This document shows positions 1-6,675 of a stretch of DNA of 64,000 nucleotides, piece by piece (within the stretch, counting starts at the first letter, position 1; each line of letters starts with the position of its first letter). The translations under genes were made by a program, and so were the position numbers. The DNA comes from CAVQSS01 sp963746605. GTDB lineage: Bacteria; Desulfobacterota; RBG-13-43-22. The DNA lies in assembly GCA_963746605.1 (NCBI GenBank), contig CAVVCH010000009.1, forward strand, positions 10,409 through 74,408, given 5' to 3'. The notes beneath the pieces were generated by a model that saw only the letters and a list, made by a program, of their open reading frames with translations, ran no database searches and had not been told where the DNA came from.

Positions 1-376
1 TTTCATCCCCCCGGATCAGGTCCAGATTCAGCTCCACCGGGCCCACCGCCTTGACCCCCTGCCAGGCCTTGATGCCCCCTTTGAGATTGTAGACTTCCTT
101 GAACCCCTGCCCTGAAAGGAATTGAGCCGCCACGCGGCTCCGCCCGCCCACCGCTCAATAAACGAGGACCGGTTTTTCGGGGTCCAACTCCTTCAAGGAA
201 TTGGGCAAGGCGGCCATGGGGACCAGCCGGGCCCCGGGGAGGTGTTCCTCCTCGTATTCTCCGGGCTGGCGAACATCCAGCAGGGTATAGGAACCCTCCG
301 CCCATTGGGCTATCAAGGCCTTGGCCTCTTCGGGCGTTATCGCTTTAACCGGCTTGAACAATTGCTTCCAGAGCAT
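1..376 (-). CDS. Rhodanese-domain sulfurtransferase, probable selenoprotein (partial, runs off the window start)
   Basis: Single rhodanese domain that would transfer sulfane sulfur or do thiol redox work. The start is ATG at 374-376, preceded by AAAGGAAA. The N-terminal half carries the family LLDVR(Q)PGEYEEEHLPGA motif around residues 32-49. The segment leading to the active site reads KPVLVY, then TGA at 155-157, then AVGGRSRVAAQFL and a typical rhodanese C-terminal half ending in a YNLKGGIKAWQG motif. In the family the residue after VLVY is the catalytic Cys, so the TGA replaces exactly that residue. The frame stays open downstream to base 2. A perfect hairpin lies 15-31 nt after the TGA. 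I infer selenocysteine at residue 74. A TGC/TGT-to-TGA error or a nonsense mutation is the alternative. It is 40 bp downstream of the hydroxylase gene and probably co-transcribed with it. Confidence 0.75.
124..140 (-). promoter_or_regulatory. Candidate bacterial SECIS hairpin
   Basis: On the coding strand GAGCCGC (140-134), loop GTG (133-131) and GCGGCTC (130-124) form a perfect 7-bp stem. The loop lies 22-24 nt after the TGA at 155-157 and begins with G. Known bacterial SECIS elements sit inside the reading frame, with an apical loop about 16-37 nt after the UGA and a G among its first loop bases. The fit is seen in the sequence; SelB binding is inference. Confidence 0.6.
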
Positions 377-416
377 TGCCGCGTTTCCTTTCTTTTGGGA
401 CGGAGCAAGAATCAGA

Positions 417-1205
417 TCAACGTATCGGCTTGGTAAAAGGCATGACCAGCAAATGGGGGATCCGTACCTTTTCGGCCCGGGGATAGGCCCCGACGCCGAT
501 CTTGATCCGGGACTGGTCCAGGTTATACAGGAAGGTGCCCAGTCCTTTGTCCCAGATGGACAGGATGGTCCCGTAGTTGGTGTTCCTTTCTTTGATGACC
601 ACCGAATGGTGAATGCGGTGCATGGAGGGCGGCACAAACAAAACTAGCCAGATCCTTTCCAGCCACGCCGGTAGGCGGATGTTGCTGTGCTGAAACTGGG
701 AGGTCAGAACGACCAGGATCTCGAAAAGGATCAATCCCACCAGTTCGGCCCCCAGGAAAAAGACCAGGGAAAGCTTGATCATCGCGGAGATGGTCAACTC
801 CCCCAGGTGAAACCGGGAGGCGGTGGAGACGTCCAGATTCAGATCGCTGTGGTGGACCCGGTGGAAGCGCCAGAACAAAGGCATTTCGTGGTTGAGGAAA
901 TGCCAAAGGTAGAGCATGAAATCCAGGAAGAGGACGGTGATGAGAATTTGCAGCCAACCGGGAAGATTGACCAGGTGGAAAACCCCCAACCGATTCTGGG
1001 TCACATACTGGGCGGCCTTGAAAATCGGAACGGCGAACATCAGGTTTAAGAGGAGGCCGTTGAAAACGGCCAAGCCGATGTTGTCCAGCCACCGCCGGGC
1101 CTTGGAAACGCTGGAAGGCCGATAAGGGATCAGCCGCTCCAGGAGCAGGTAAAAGGCCAGACCGCCCCAGAAGAAAAGCAGATTGATCGCTTTCAGTTCC
1201 AGCAT
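417..1205 (-). CDS. Sterol desaturase / fatty acid hydroxylase superfamily membrane protein
   Basis: 262-residue integral membrane di-iron enzyme of the fatty acid hydroxylase superfamily. Hydrophobic segments lie near residues 8-24, 43-63 and 85-101. The histidine clusters that bind the di-iron centre are all visible: HxxxH at 102-106, HRVHH at 115-119, a single His near 173 and HRIHH at 196-200, followed by NTNYG. The family hydroxylates or desaturates lipid substrates; the substrate here cannot be read from sequence. Such enzymes normally need oxygen, which is odd in an otherwise anaerobic gene set. It lies 20 bp downstream of the DUF255 gene and upstream of the rhodanese, suggesting one transcript. 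Confidence 0.85.
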   Translation of the reverse strand: MLELKAINLLFFWGGLAFYLLLERLIPYRPSSVSKARRWLDNIGLAVFNGLLLNLMFAVPIFKAAQYVTQNRLGVFHLVNLPGWLQILITVLFLDFMLYLWHFLNHEMPLFWRFHRVHHSDLNLDVSTASRFHLGELTISAMIKLSLVFFLGAELVGLILFEILVVLTSQFQHSNIRLPAWLERIWLVLFVPPSMHRIHHSVVIKERNTNYGTILSIWDKGLGTFLYNLDQSRIKIGVGAYPRAEKVRIPHLLVMPFTKPIR

Positions 1206-1225
1206 AGCTCGAATCCGCCGAGCGA

Positions 1226-3301
1226 TCAGACCAGCGGCAGAAAGGCCTGCAGCTCCGAAAACTCCGAGAGGGGCCGGTGACAGGTGTATTGCTCGCAGAT
1301 ATAGGCCTGAGGCCGGCCGGCAGCCGGAACCATCCCTTGTACAAAAGGGGCGATTCGCGCCAGCCGTTCCCCCTCCAGCCCGGGAGATTTGAACAGCAGG
1401 ACCTTGTTGGGCAGAAAAGCCTGCCGAATGGCCCGGATCATGGCCAGGGAGGTCGGGTTCTCGGGATCCCCGGCGATGACCATTTCCCGGGCAGGTCCCA
1501 CCACCCAGTCCACGCCATTCAAGAATTGAGTGTAGGCCTGAGGGGCCTCCCCTACGGTGGTTGCAAAGGCCCGGATCAGCCTCTCGGCCTTCTCTTCCCA
1601 GACCGTTTCGCCGGTAATCCGGAAGAGCCGGAGGAGATTGAGCAGGGCCACGGAATTTCCCGAGGGCGCCGCCCCGTCGTAGACCTCTTTTTCCCGGGTG
1701 ATTAAATTTTCTCCGTCCCGGGCGGTGAAGAAAAACCCGCCCTGATCATTGTCCCAGAAAAGAGACGTCATCTCCCGGTTGAGGGCGACGGCGGCTGCTA
1801 GAAAATATAGGTCCCAGGTGGCCTCGTAGAGCTCGATCAGGCCCCAGATAAAAAAGGCGTAATCCTCGAGATAGCCCGGGTTGGCCAGGTGACCATCCCG
1901 GAACCTCCGGTACAGCCTGCCTTCGGGGGTCCTCATCCGCTCCAGGATAAACCGGGCCGAGCGGGCCGCCGCCCGGGCATAGGCCGGTTCATCCAGGGCC
2001 TGGGCCCCCTTGGCCAGGGCGGCGATCATCAAACCGTTCCAGGCGGTTAAAATCTTGTCATCTTTCAAGGGGTGGATCCGGCCTTCCCGGACCTCGAACA
2101 GCCTTTGCCGGGCCTCTTCCAGGGTTTTTTCCAGTTCCGCCGGATTCATTTTCTCCCGTTCGGCGCATTGCGCCAGAGGCAGCGGCAGGTTCGGTATGCT
2201 TTTGCCTTCGAAGTTGCCCCCCGGCTTGATGTCATAACACCGGCAATAAAGGCCCCCCCGCTCCTCTCCCAGGATCTTTTTCACTTCCTCCGGCGTCCAG
2301 ACGTAAAACACCCCTTCGTGCCCTTCGCTGTCGGCATCTTCCGCCGAATAAAAACCGCCTTCCGGGTCGGTCATATCCCTGAGAACATAGGTAAAGATCT
2401 CCCGGGTGACCCGGGCCGTGAAAGGTTCCCTCCAGGCCTGAAAGGCCTCGGTGTAGGCCATGGCCAGCAGGGCCTGGTCGTAGAGCATCTTCTCGAAATG
2501 GGGAACGAGCCATTGGGCATCCACGGAATACCGGTGAAACCCCAGTCCGACGTGGTCGAAAACCCCCCCGAGGCGCATGGCCTCCAGGGTCTTGGTCACG
2601 ATCGGCCGCGCCTGGGAATCCGGATGGCGCCGGTCCCAGCGAATCAGAAAAGTCAGATGGTGGGGGGTAGGAAATTTCGGGGCCGCGCCGAATCCCCCCC
2701 AGCGGGCGTCGAAGGATCTCCGAAGCTGGTCGTACCCCGCTTCCAGCGTAGCCGCATCCAGGCGCACCTCCGGGCCGGCCGGAGTCGAACGGGATTGGAG
2801 GGCATAGGTGATTTCCTCGCCGGCCTGAAAGACCCGCTCCCGGTCTTTTTTCCAGAGGGCGGCGATCTGCTGGAGGAGTTCCGTAAAACCCGACATGCCC
2901 ATCCGGGCTGTTTTCGGAAAATAGGTGCCGGCGAAAAAGGGTTTTCCTTCCGGGGTCAGGAAGACGGAAAGGGGCCAGCCGCCCCGGCCGGTCAGGGACT
3001 GGCAGGCGGTCATATAAATCTGGTCCAGGTCCGGCCGTTCTTCCCGGTCCACCTTGACGGCTACGTAATCCTGATTGAGCAGGCGGGCCACCCCTTCATC
3101 CTCGAAGGATTCGTGGGCCATGACATGACACCAGTGGCAGGTGGCGTAGCCGATGGAGAGAAAAATCGGCTTGTCTTCCCTCTTGGCCTTGCCAAAGGCC
3201 TCTTCCCCCCAGGGATACCAGTCAACTGGATTGTGCGCGTGTTGCAGAAGGTAGGGGCTTTTCTCCCCGGCCAGACGGTTGGTGAACGGTTCGGCGGCCA
3301 T
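1226..3301 (-). CDS. Thioredoxin-domain protein of the DUF255 / YyaL family
   Basis: 691 residues, full length for the family (bacterial YyaL, human SPATA20). The N-terminal thioredoxin-fold domain opens with the family signature SPYLLQHAHNPVDWYPWG near residues 15-32 and has a CHWC redox motif at 55-58. The rest is an (alpha/alpha)6-barrel-like domain resembling N-acylglucosamine epimerases, with the conserved KPLKDDK-type segment mid-protein (here HPLKDDKILTAWNG). Its biochemical role is not established. The start is ATG after TAAGGAGG. It heads a small group with the hydroxylase and the rhodanese. Confidence 0.9.
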   Translation of the reverse strand: MAAEPFTNRLAGEKSPYLLQHAHNPVDWYPWGEEAFGKAKREDKPIFLSIGYATCHWCHVMAHESFEDEGVARLLNQDYVAVKVDREERPDLDQIYMTACQSLTGRGGWPLSVFLTPEGKPFFAGTYFPKTARMGMSGFTELLQQIAALWKKDRERVFQAGEEITYALQSRSTPAGPEVRLDAATLEAGYDQLRRSFDARWGGFGAAPKFPTPHHLTFLIRWDRRHPDSQARPIVTKTLEAMRLGGVFDHVGLGFHRYSVDAQWLVPHFEKMLYDQALLAMAYTEAFQAWREPFTARVTREIFTYVLRDMTDPEGGFYSAEDADSEGHEGVFYVWTPEEVKKILGEERGGLYCRCYDIKPGGNFEGKSIPNLPLPLAQCAEREKMNPAELEKTLEEARQRLFEVREGRIHPLKDDKILTAWNGLMIAALAKGAQALDEPAYARAAARSARFILERMRTPEGRLYRRFRDGHLANPGYLEDYAFFIWGLIELYEATWDLYFLAAAVALNREMTSLFWDNDQGGFFFTARDGENLITREKEVYDGAAPSGNSVALLNLLRLFRITGETVWEEKAERLIRAFATTVGEAPQAYTQFLNGVDWVVGPAREMVIAGDPENPTSLAMIRAIRQAFLPNKVLLFKSPGLEGERLARIAPFVQGMVPAAGRPQAYICEQYTCHRPLSEFSELQAFLPLV

Positions 3302-3386
3302 GGTCCCTCCTTAAAAGGGGTCGGAAAAATCAGTGGGCGGGGAGGCCGATTCGGGGCCCCTCCGCCCTATGATTTTGAAGATATTT

Positions 3387-3590
3387 TTAGCGTATGGGCG
3401 GGGGGTCGGCCGCCCCTTCCAGAGTGCATTGAGTGAAATCGATTTCCTGCTGGCAACCTTTGCAAAAATGTTTTCGGTCAAACTCATCGGAGAATATCTC
3501 CGCCTCCCGGCCGCAGTTAGGACATTTGCAGGAAAAGGATTTCAGATGTTTCATACTTTCAAATCCCGGACAATGCATGGGTGTAGTCAT
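3387..3590 (-). CDS. Small Cys-rich zinc-ribbon protein, function unknown
   Basis: 67 residues with Cys at 7, 21, 23, 26, 43, 46 and 55. The pairs C23-x2-C26 and C43-x2-C46 look like the two knuckles of one zinc ribbon, with a conserved CPNCG turn. The start ATG follows a strong AAGGAGG. It stands between the flavoprotein and the DUF255 gene on the same strand. No specific function can be assigned; a metal-binding or redox accessory role is only a guess from the surroundings. Confidence 0.6.
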   Translation of the reverse strand: MTTPMHCPGFESMKHLKSFSCKCPNCGREAEIFSDEFDRKHFCKGCQQEIDFTQCTLEGAADPPPIR

Positions 3591-3629
3591 AGTTCCTCCT
3601 TCAGATTAGTTTCGCCTGAATTTATACGT

Positions 3630-3651
3630 CAATTGATTATTGCTTATTAAT
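3630..3651. repeat. Degenerate copy of the TTAATAATTAATAATC repeat
   Basis: 22 bases starting CAATTGATTATT match the copy at 59830-59867 apart from two bases. It overlaps the last codons and TAA stop of the flavoprotein gene, so the end of that reading frame is formed by the repeat. Confidence 0.5.
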
Positions 3652-4236
3652 GTCCGTGCTCCCTTGGACGGCTTTCACCCCCAAGTCATAAGCTTCCCGG
3701 AGGGCCGCCGGGTTATCCTTGATGTTTCCCTTATATTCAATCCCCTTATAAAACAGGCCGCCTTCGTAGGTCATATCCAGGGCGTCAAAAAAATACTTGG
3801 CCATCATCTGCGATCCATCAAAAAGGGTCTTGCCCTTGGTGGCCCCTACGGCGATCAGATAGCCCTTTCCATGGTCGTACCGTTTTCGCTGCTCGGGCGT
3901 CTTTTTTTCCAACAACCGTTTGGACCACATGGCCTGAACGCGATCCACCACGGCCTTTAACTGGGCGGTGACCCCGTAAAAAAATATGGGGGAGGAAAGG
4001 ATGGTAACCCGGGCCTCCTCCAGCAAGGGATACACCCGCGTCATGTCATCCTGGACCACGCAAATGCCCGTCAGCGTGCAACCGCCGCATTCCAGACAAC
4101 CGGACATCTTCAGGTCTCGCGCGTATACCTTTTCAACGGCCGCCCCGGCCGATCGTGCCCCCTCCAGCGCTTGATCCAGGAGCAGGTCGCTGTTTCCCCC
4201 GGGACGGGGACTGCCGTATATCCCCAGGACCGTCAT
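3637..4236 (-). CDS. Iron-sulfur flavoprotein, NADPH-dependent FMN reductase family
   Basis: 199 residues with a flavodoxin-like fold. The N-terminal YGSPRPGGNSD loop (7-17) binds the FMN phosphate. A compact Cys motif, C47-x2-C50-x2-C53-x5-C59, matches the [4Fe-4S] motif of archaeal and bacterial iron-sulfur flavoproteins (Isf). Isf-type proteins pass electrons from ferredoxin or NAD(P)H to oxygen, peroxide or quinone-like acceptors; the acceptor here is unknown. The chosen ATG at 4234-4236 overlaps the stop of the upstream small gene as ATGA, indicating coupled translation. The last residues (INKQ, stop) derive from an AT-rich repeat. Confidence 0.85.
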   Translation of the reverse strand: MTVLGIYGSPRPGGNSDLLLDQALEGARSAGAAVEKVYARDLKMSGCLECGGCTLTGICVVQDDMTRVYPLLEEARVTILSSPIFFYGVTAQLKAVVDRVQAMWSKRLLEKKTPEQRKRYDHGKGYLIAVGATKGKTLFDGSQMMAKYFFDALDMTYEGGLFYKGIEYKGNIKDNPAALREAYDLGVKAVQGSTDINKQ

Positions 4237-4424
4237 TGACCGGGAGCTTCCTCTTCGGCCACCACCCGTCCCCGGTGCTTGGTGCCGCACAGGGGGCAGA
4301 GGATGTCGATCTCTTTTTCATCGCCGATGAATTTTTCCCTCAACTTTTCCGGACCTAAAAAGGTTACATCGCCGCAGGCGCAGGCCGGGCACTCCGCTCG
4401 AACCTTGTATTTCTTCTTGGACAT
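4233..4424 (-). CDS. Small two-knuckle zinc-ribbon protein, function unknown
   Basis: 63 residues. C12-x2-C15 and C43-x2-C46, plus C17, form a rubredoxin-like or zinc-ribbon metal site (ECPACACG and LCPLCGTKH). The middle is charged and the C-terminus acidic. Its ATG overlaps the TAA of the upstream rubredoxin-like gene (TAATG) and its TGA overlaps the flavoprotein start (ATGA), so three small redox genes are translationally coupled. I recognise no named family. Confidence 0.6.
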   Translation of the reverse strand: MSKKKYKVRAECPACACGDVTFLGPEKLREKFIGDEKEIDILCPLCGTKHRGRVVAEEEAPGQ

Positions 4425-4588
4425 TAGGAATCTCCCTTCAGACGATCATCAGAACCGGTAAAACCACATTCCGGAATATAACAGGTCACATTGACGAATT
4501 CGCAGGTTTCTTTACAGGCCGGGCATTTTTCCGGCGGCACATCGGCCTTCAGGGTATACCCGCATTTGCTGCATTTCCACTCGTTCAA
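4424..4588 (-). CDS. Rubredoxin-like Cys-rich small protein
   Basis: 54 residues from a TTG start at 4586-4588 (GTG at 4595-4597 is the alternative), with AAAAGGGGG and GGTGGAG upstream. It begins NEWKCSKCGYTLKADVPPEKCPAC: C6-x2-C9 and C22-x2-C25 form a rubredoxin-type iron site, and C29, C36 and C41 follow. The domain resembles the rubredoxin tail of rubrerythrins with an extra Cys-rich extension. It ends in TAATG with the next gene. Its first 77 bases overlap the 3' end of the HEAT-like gene in another frame. If one base were removed from the A-rich run near 4620 the two would read as one fused protein. Confidence 0.65.
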   Translation of the reverse strand: MNEWKCSKCGYTLKADVPPEKCPACKETCEFVNVTCYIPECGFTGSDDRLKGDS

Positions 4589-5277
4589 TTTCTCCACCCC
4601 CTTTTCGTAAAGATCTTTTAATTTTCTTTTTGATTCGCTCCACCACTTCGCTAAAAGCTATGTTTTTTACTTCGTCTCCGGCCATTAGATTAATCATTTG
4701 CTCGCCCGTTGGCAAGTCATCCAGAAGCGGAAGGGCTTCCCAGACGCCCAACTCCCCGAGAGTCCAGACCGTCATGGCCAGGAGGCCGCCCTGAGCCTGT
4801 TTCAACAAGGTAAACAAGGCCTTCTTGATGCACTCCCGATCCTCGGGGGCGAACTCCTTGACCCGACCCAAGGCCCAGACCAGCCCCTGCTGCAGGGCTT
4901 CATGGTCCAGGCAATTCTCCGGGTTCACCAGGTAACCGGTCAGGATGCAAGCGTATTCGCGGGCCAGGTCCGGCTGATGGGCCAGGATCTCCCCGAAAGC
5001 CTCGGGCATCCCCCAACCGATCCCCCCGCTCTCTTCATTCAGGTTCCAGATCAACTGCCGCAAGACCCGCCGGGCCTGCTCCGGGTTTATCAGGTAGAGA
5101 CGGGCCGTAACCAGTCCCAAACCCCTTGATCGCCCTCCACCGGGTAATTTCATCGAGTTCGGCGGCCAGGCTGATCAGGATATTACCGGTCTTGCCGCCG
5201 TGCCGTGCGGCCAGTTCCACCAGCCCCGCATAATCTTCCCCGGCCAGGAGGGATTTAACTTCTTCTTTGAATTTCAA
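4512..5277 (-). CDS. HEAT-like repeat protein, DVU0298 family (frameshifted)
   Basis: The N-terminal part starts at TTG (5275-5277), directly after the peroxiredoxin stop, and reads to RWRAIKG. The family continues in the next frame with LGLVTARLYL and NEESGGIGWGMPEAFGEIL. Removing one base from the CCCAAACCCC stretch at 5116-5125 joins the two into about 254 residues. The helical repeats resemble those of a conserved protein of sulfate reducers (DVU0298 type). The role is unknown. The last 25 or so residues run through the rubredoxin-like gene in another frame and may not be authentic. Either a real pseudogene or, more likely, one erroneous extra base. Confidence 0.65.
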
Positions 5278-5887
5278 CTACTTTTCCAGTTTATCCAACT
5301 CCCCGATCAACACTTCGAGGCGCGGCCGCTGGTTGATGTCATGGACGTCGATATAGCGGATGATCCCTTTCTTGTCGATGACCAACAAGGCCCGCTCGGA
5401 GGTGCCGTCGGAGCGAAGCACCCCGTAGCGTTCAGCCACCGCCCCGTGCGGATAGAAATCGGAGAGGACCGGAAACCAGAGCCGCCCCATCTGGTTGGTC
5501 CAGGAAAACAGGGTCGGTAGGTTGTCGACGGTGATCCCGAGCAGCACGGCGTTGCGCTCGGCAAAAAGGTCCTTGGCCAGGTTGTACCCGGGCCATTGGT
5601 CGGAGCAGACCGGCGTCCAGGCAGCGGGAACAAAGGATAGGACTACATTTTGCCGGTCGAGAAAACGGCTCAGGGTGATTTTCTCACCCGAAACGGCGGG
5701 CAAGGTAAAATCCGGGGCCTTCTCCCCGACCTTGACCCGGAGCCGGCTGTCCACCGGTTTTAGCGGTCCGACCTGATAGATGTTTTCTTTAAAGGCCTCG
5801 GACCGGGACCAGGCCGGTCCGGGCTGAAGGGCCAGCAAAAAACCTCCGTGCCATAAGGAATACGGTAATGGTTTTCAGAGTTGCCAT
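5278..5887 (-). CDS. Peroxiredoxin (AhpC/TSA, redoxin domain), exported form (frameshifted near the start)
   Basis: The mature domain has the KAPDFTLPAVSG entry motif and the peroxidatic Cys context PAAWTPVCSDQ, then VLLGITVDN and a C-terminal VLIGELDKLEK. It should reduce peroxides with a thiol donor. The open frame as it stands has no good start. ATG at 5885-5887 follows AGGAGAC and gives MATLKTITVFLMARRF; removing one T from the T6 run (5837-5842) joins it to LLALQPGPAWS, which makes a plausible signal peptide. I therefore annotate from 5887 with one extra base. It follows the TlpA-like gene by 9 bp, so peroxide removal and thiol redox are coupled here. Confidence 0.8.
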
Positions 5888-5896
5888 GGGAGTCTC

Positions 5897-6476
5897 CTAT
5901 CTGAGTTCGGAGGCCTTGACCAGCATTTCCAAAAAGGATTCGACTTCTTTGAATCCGGCCAGCTCCGAATAGACCACCCTTGGGGCCTCTGCTTTCCCCA
6001 GTTTAACCGCGATAAAATAGGGGGTCCGGGTTTCGCCCAGGGCCTTGTGGAGGGTGAAATCCTCATCCGGCAGCAGACGGGAAAGGCACGGTATAGGTCT
6101 TCTTGAAAACGTCTACCTCAAAAGGGCTGTTTCCGGCACCGATGCCGATCATCTTGATCTTTCCCTTTAATTGGGGGTTGTTTTCAATGGCCCGATAGAG
6201 TTCGTTGAGACCCGGGGCATCCTTCTGACAAAAGGGGCAGTACATGCTGAAGACCTCGATCAGGGCCACCTGGGCTTTGATCTGGGAAATCTTAAAAGCC
6301 CCGGTCCCGGAAAGCCCCAGATAATTCTTTTCATCCACACTCTTCGGAGCGGGCAACATCAGGGCCGGGAAAGGTTCCCCCTTGGCCGGAGGGCCAGCCG
6401 CCGCCTGCCCGGCCGGGGGGACAAGCCATCCGGCAGCCAGAAAGATCCCCACTAAGAATAGCAGCATTCGTTTCAT
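5897..6476 (-). CDS. TlpA-like periplasmic thioredoxin-fold protein (frameshifted)
   Basis: The N-terminus is a classic signal peptide (MKRMLLFLVGIFLAAGW, cut near AGQAAA). The thioredoxin fold has a CPFC active site in the context FSMYCPFCQKDAP. Frame 1 stops at TGA just after TVPFPSAAG, but LLPDEDFTLHKALGETRTPYF and the rest continue in another frame to a TAG at 5897-5899. Deleting one C of CCC near 6080 gives a continuous protein of about 192 residues. It is probably a thiol-disulfide reductase serving the peroxiredoxin encoded next. The TGA is not a selenocysteine candidate because the same frame is not coding beyond it. Confidence 0.8.
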
Positions 6477-6500
6477 CGTCCGCTCCCTCTCTTCTCCTCT

Positions 6501-6662
6501 TTAGTCCTCCGGACTGAACGCGTCTTTCCCGACACCACACAACGGGCAGAGCCAGTCGGCCGGGACATCTTCAAAGGCCGTTCCCGGAGCCACCCCGTTA
6601 TCCGGATCGCCGGCGACCGGGTCATAAACATATCCACAGACGTCACAAACGTATTTTTTCAT
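6501..6662 (-). CDS. Rubredoxin
   Basis: 53 residues, the usual length. The two iron-binding loops are C6-x2-C9 (YVCDVCGY) and C40-x2-C43 (WLCPLCG), and the YDPVAGDPDNG and GTAFEDVPADW signatures are intact. It is a one-electron carrier that typically feeds rubrerythrin, superoxide reductase or rubredoxin:oxygen oxidoreductase. ATG at 6660-6662 lies 13 bp downstream of the cytochrome stop, and the gene is followed by the TlpA-like gene. The position fits an electron carrier for peroxide or oxygen detoxification. Confidence 0.95.
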   Translation of the reverse strand: MKKYVCDVCGYVYDPVAGDPDNGVAPGTAFEDVPADWLCPLCGVGKDAFSPED

Positions 6663-6675
6663 TTCCAAGCCCTCC

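Noticed and set aside
2072..3436. 454-codon plus-strand frame opposite the DUF255 gene
   Set aside because: Antisense shadow without motifs; the DUF255 protein is unambiguous on the other strand.
6063..6100. TGA that ends the first TlpA frame as a second selenocysteine site
   Set aside because: The same frame does not continue as protein after the TGA, whereas another frame does, so it is a frameshift.
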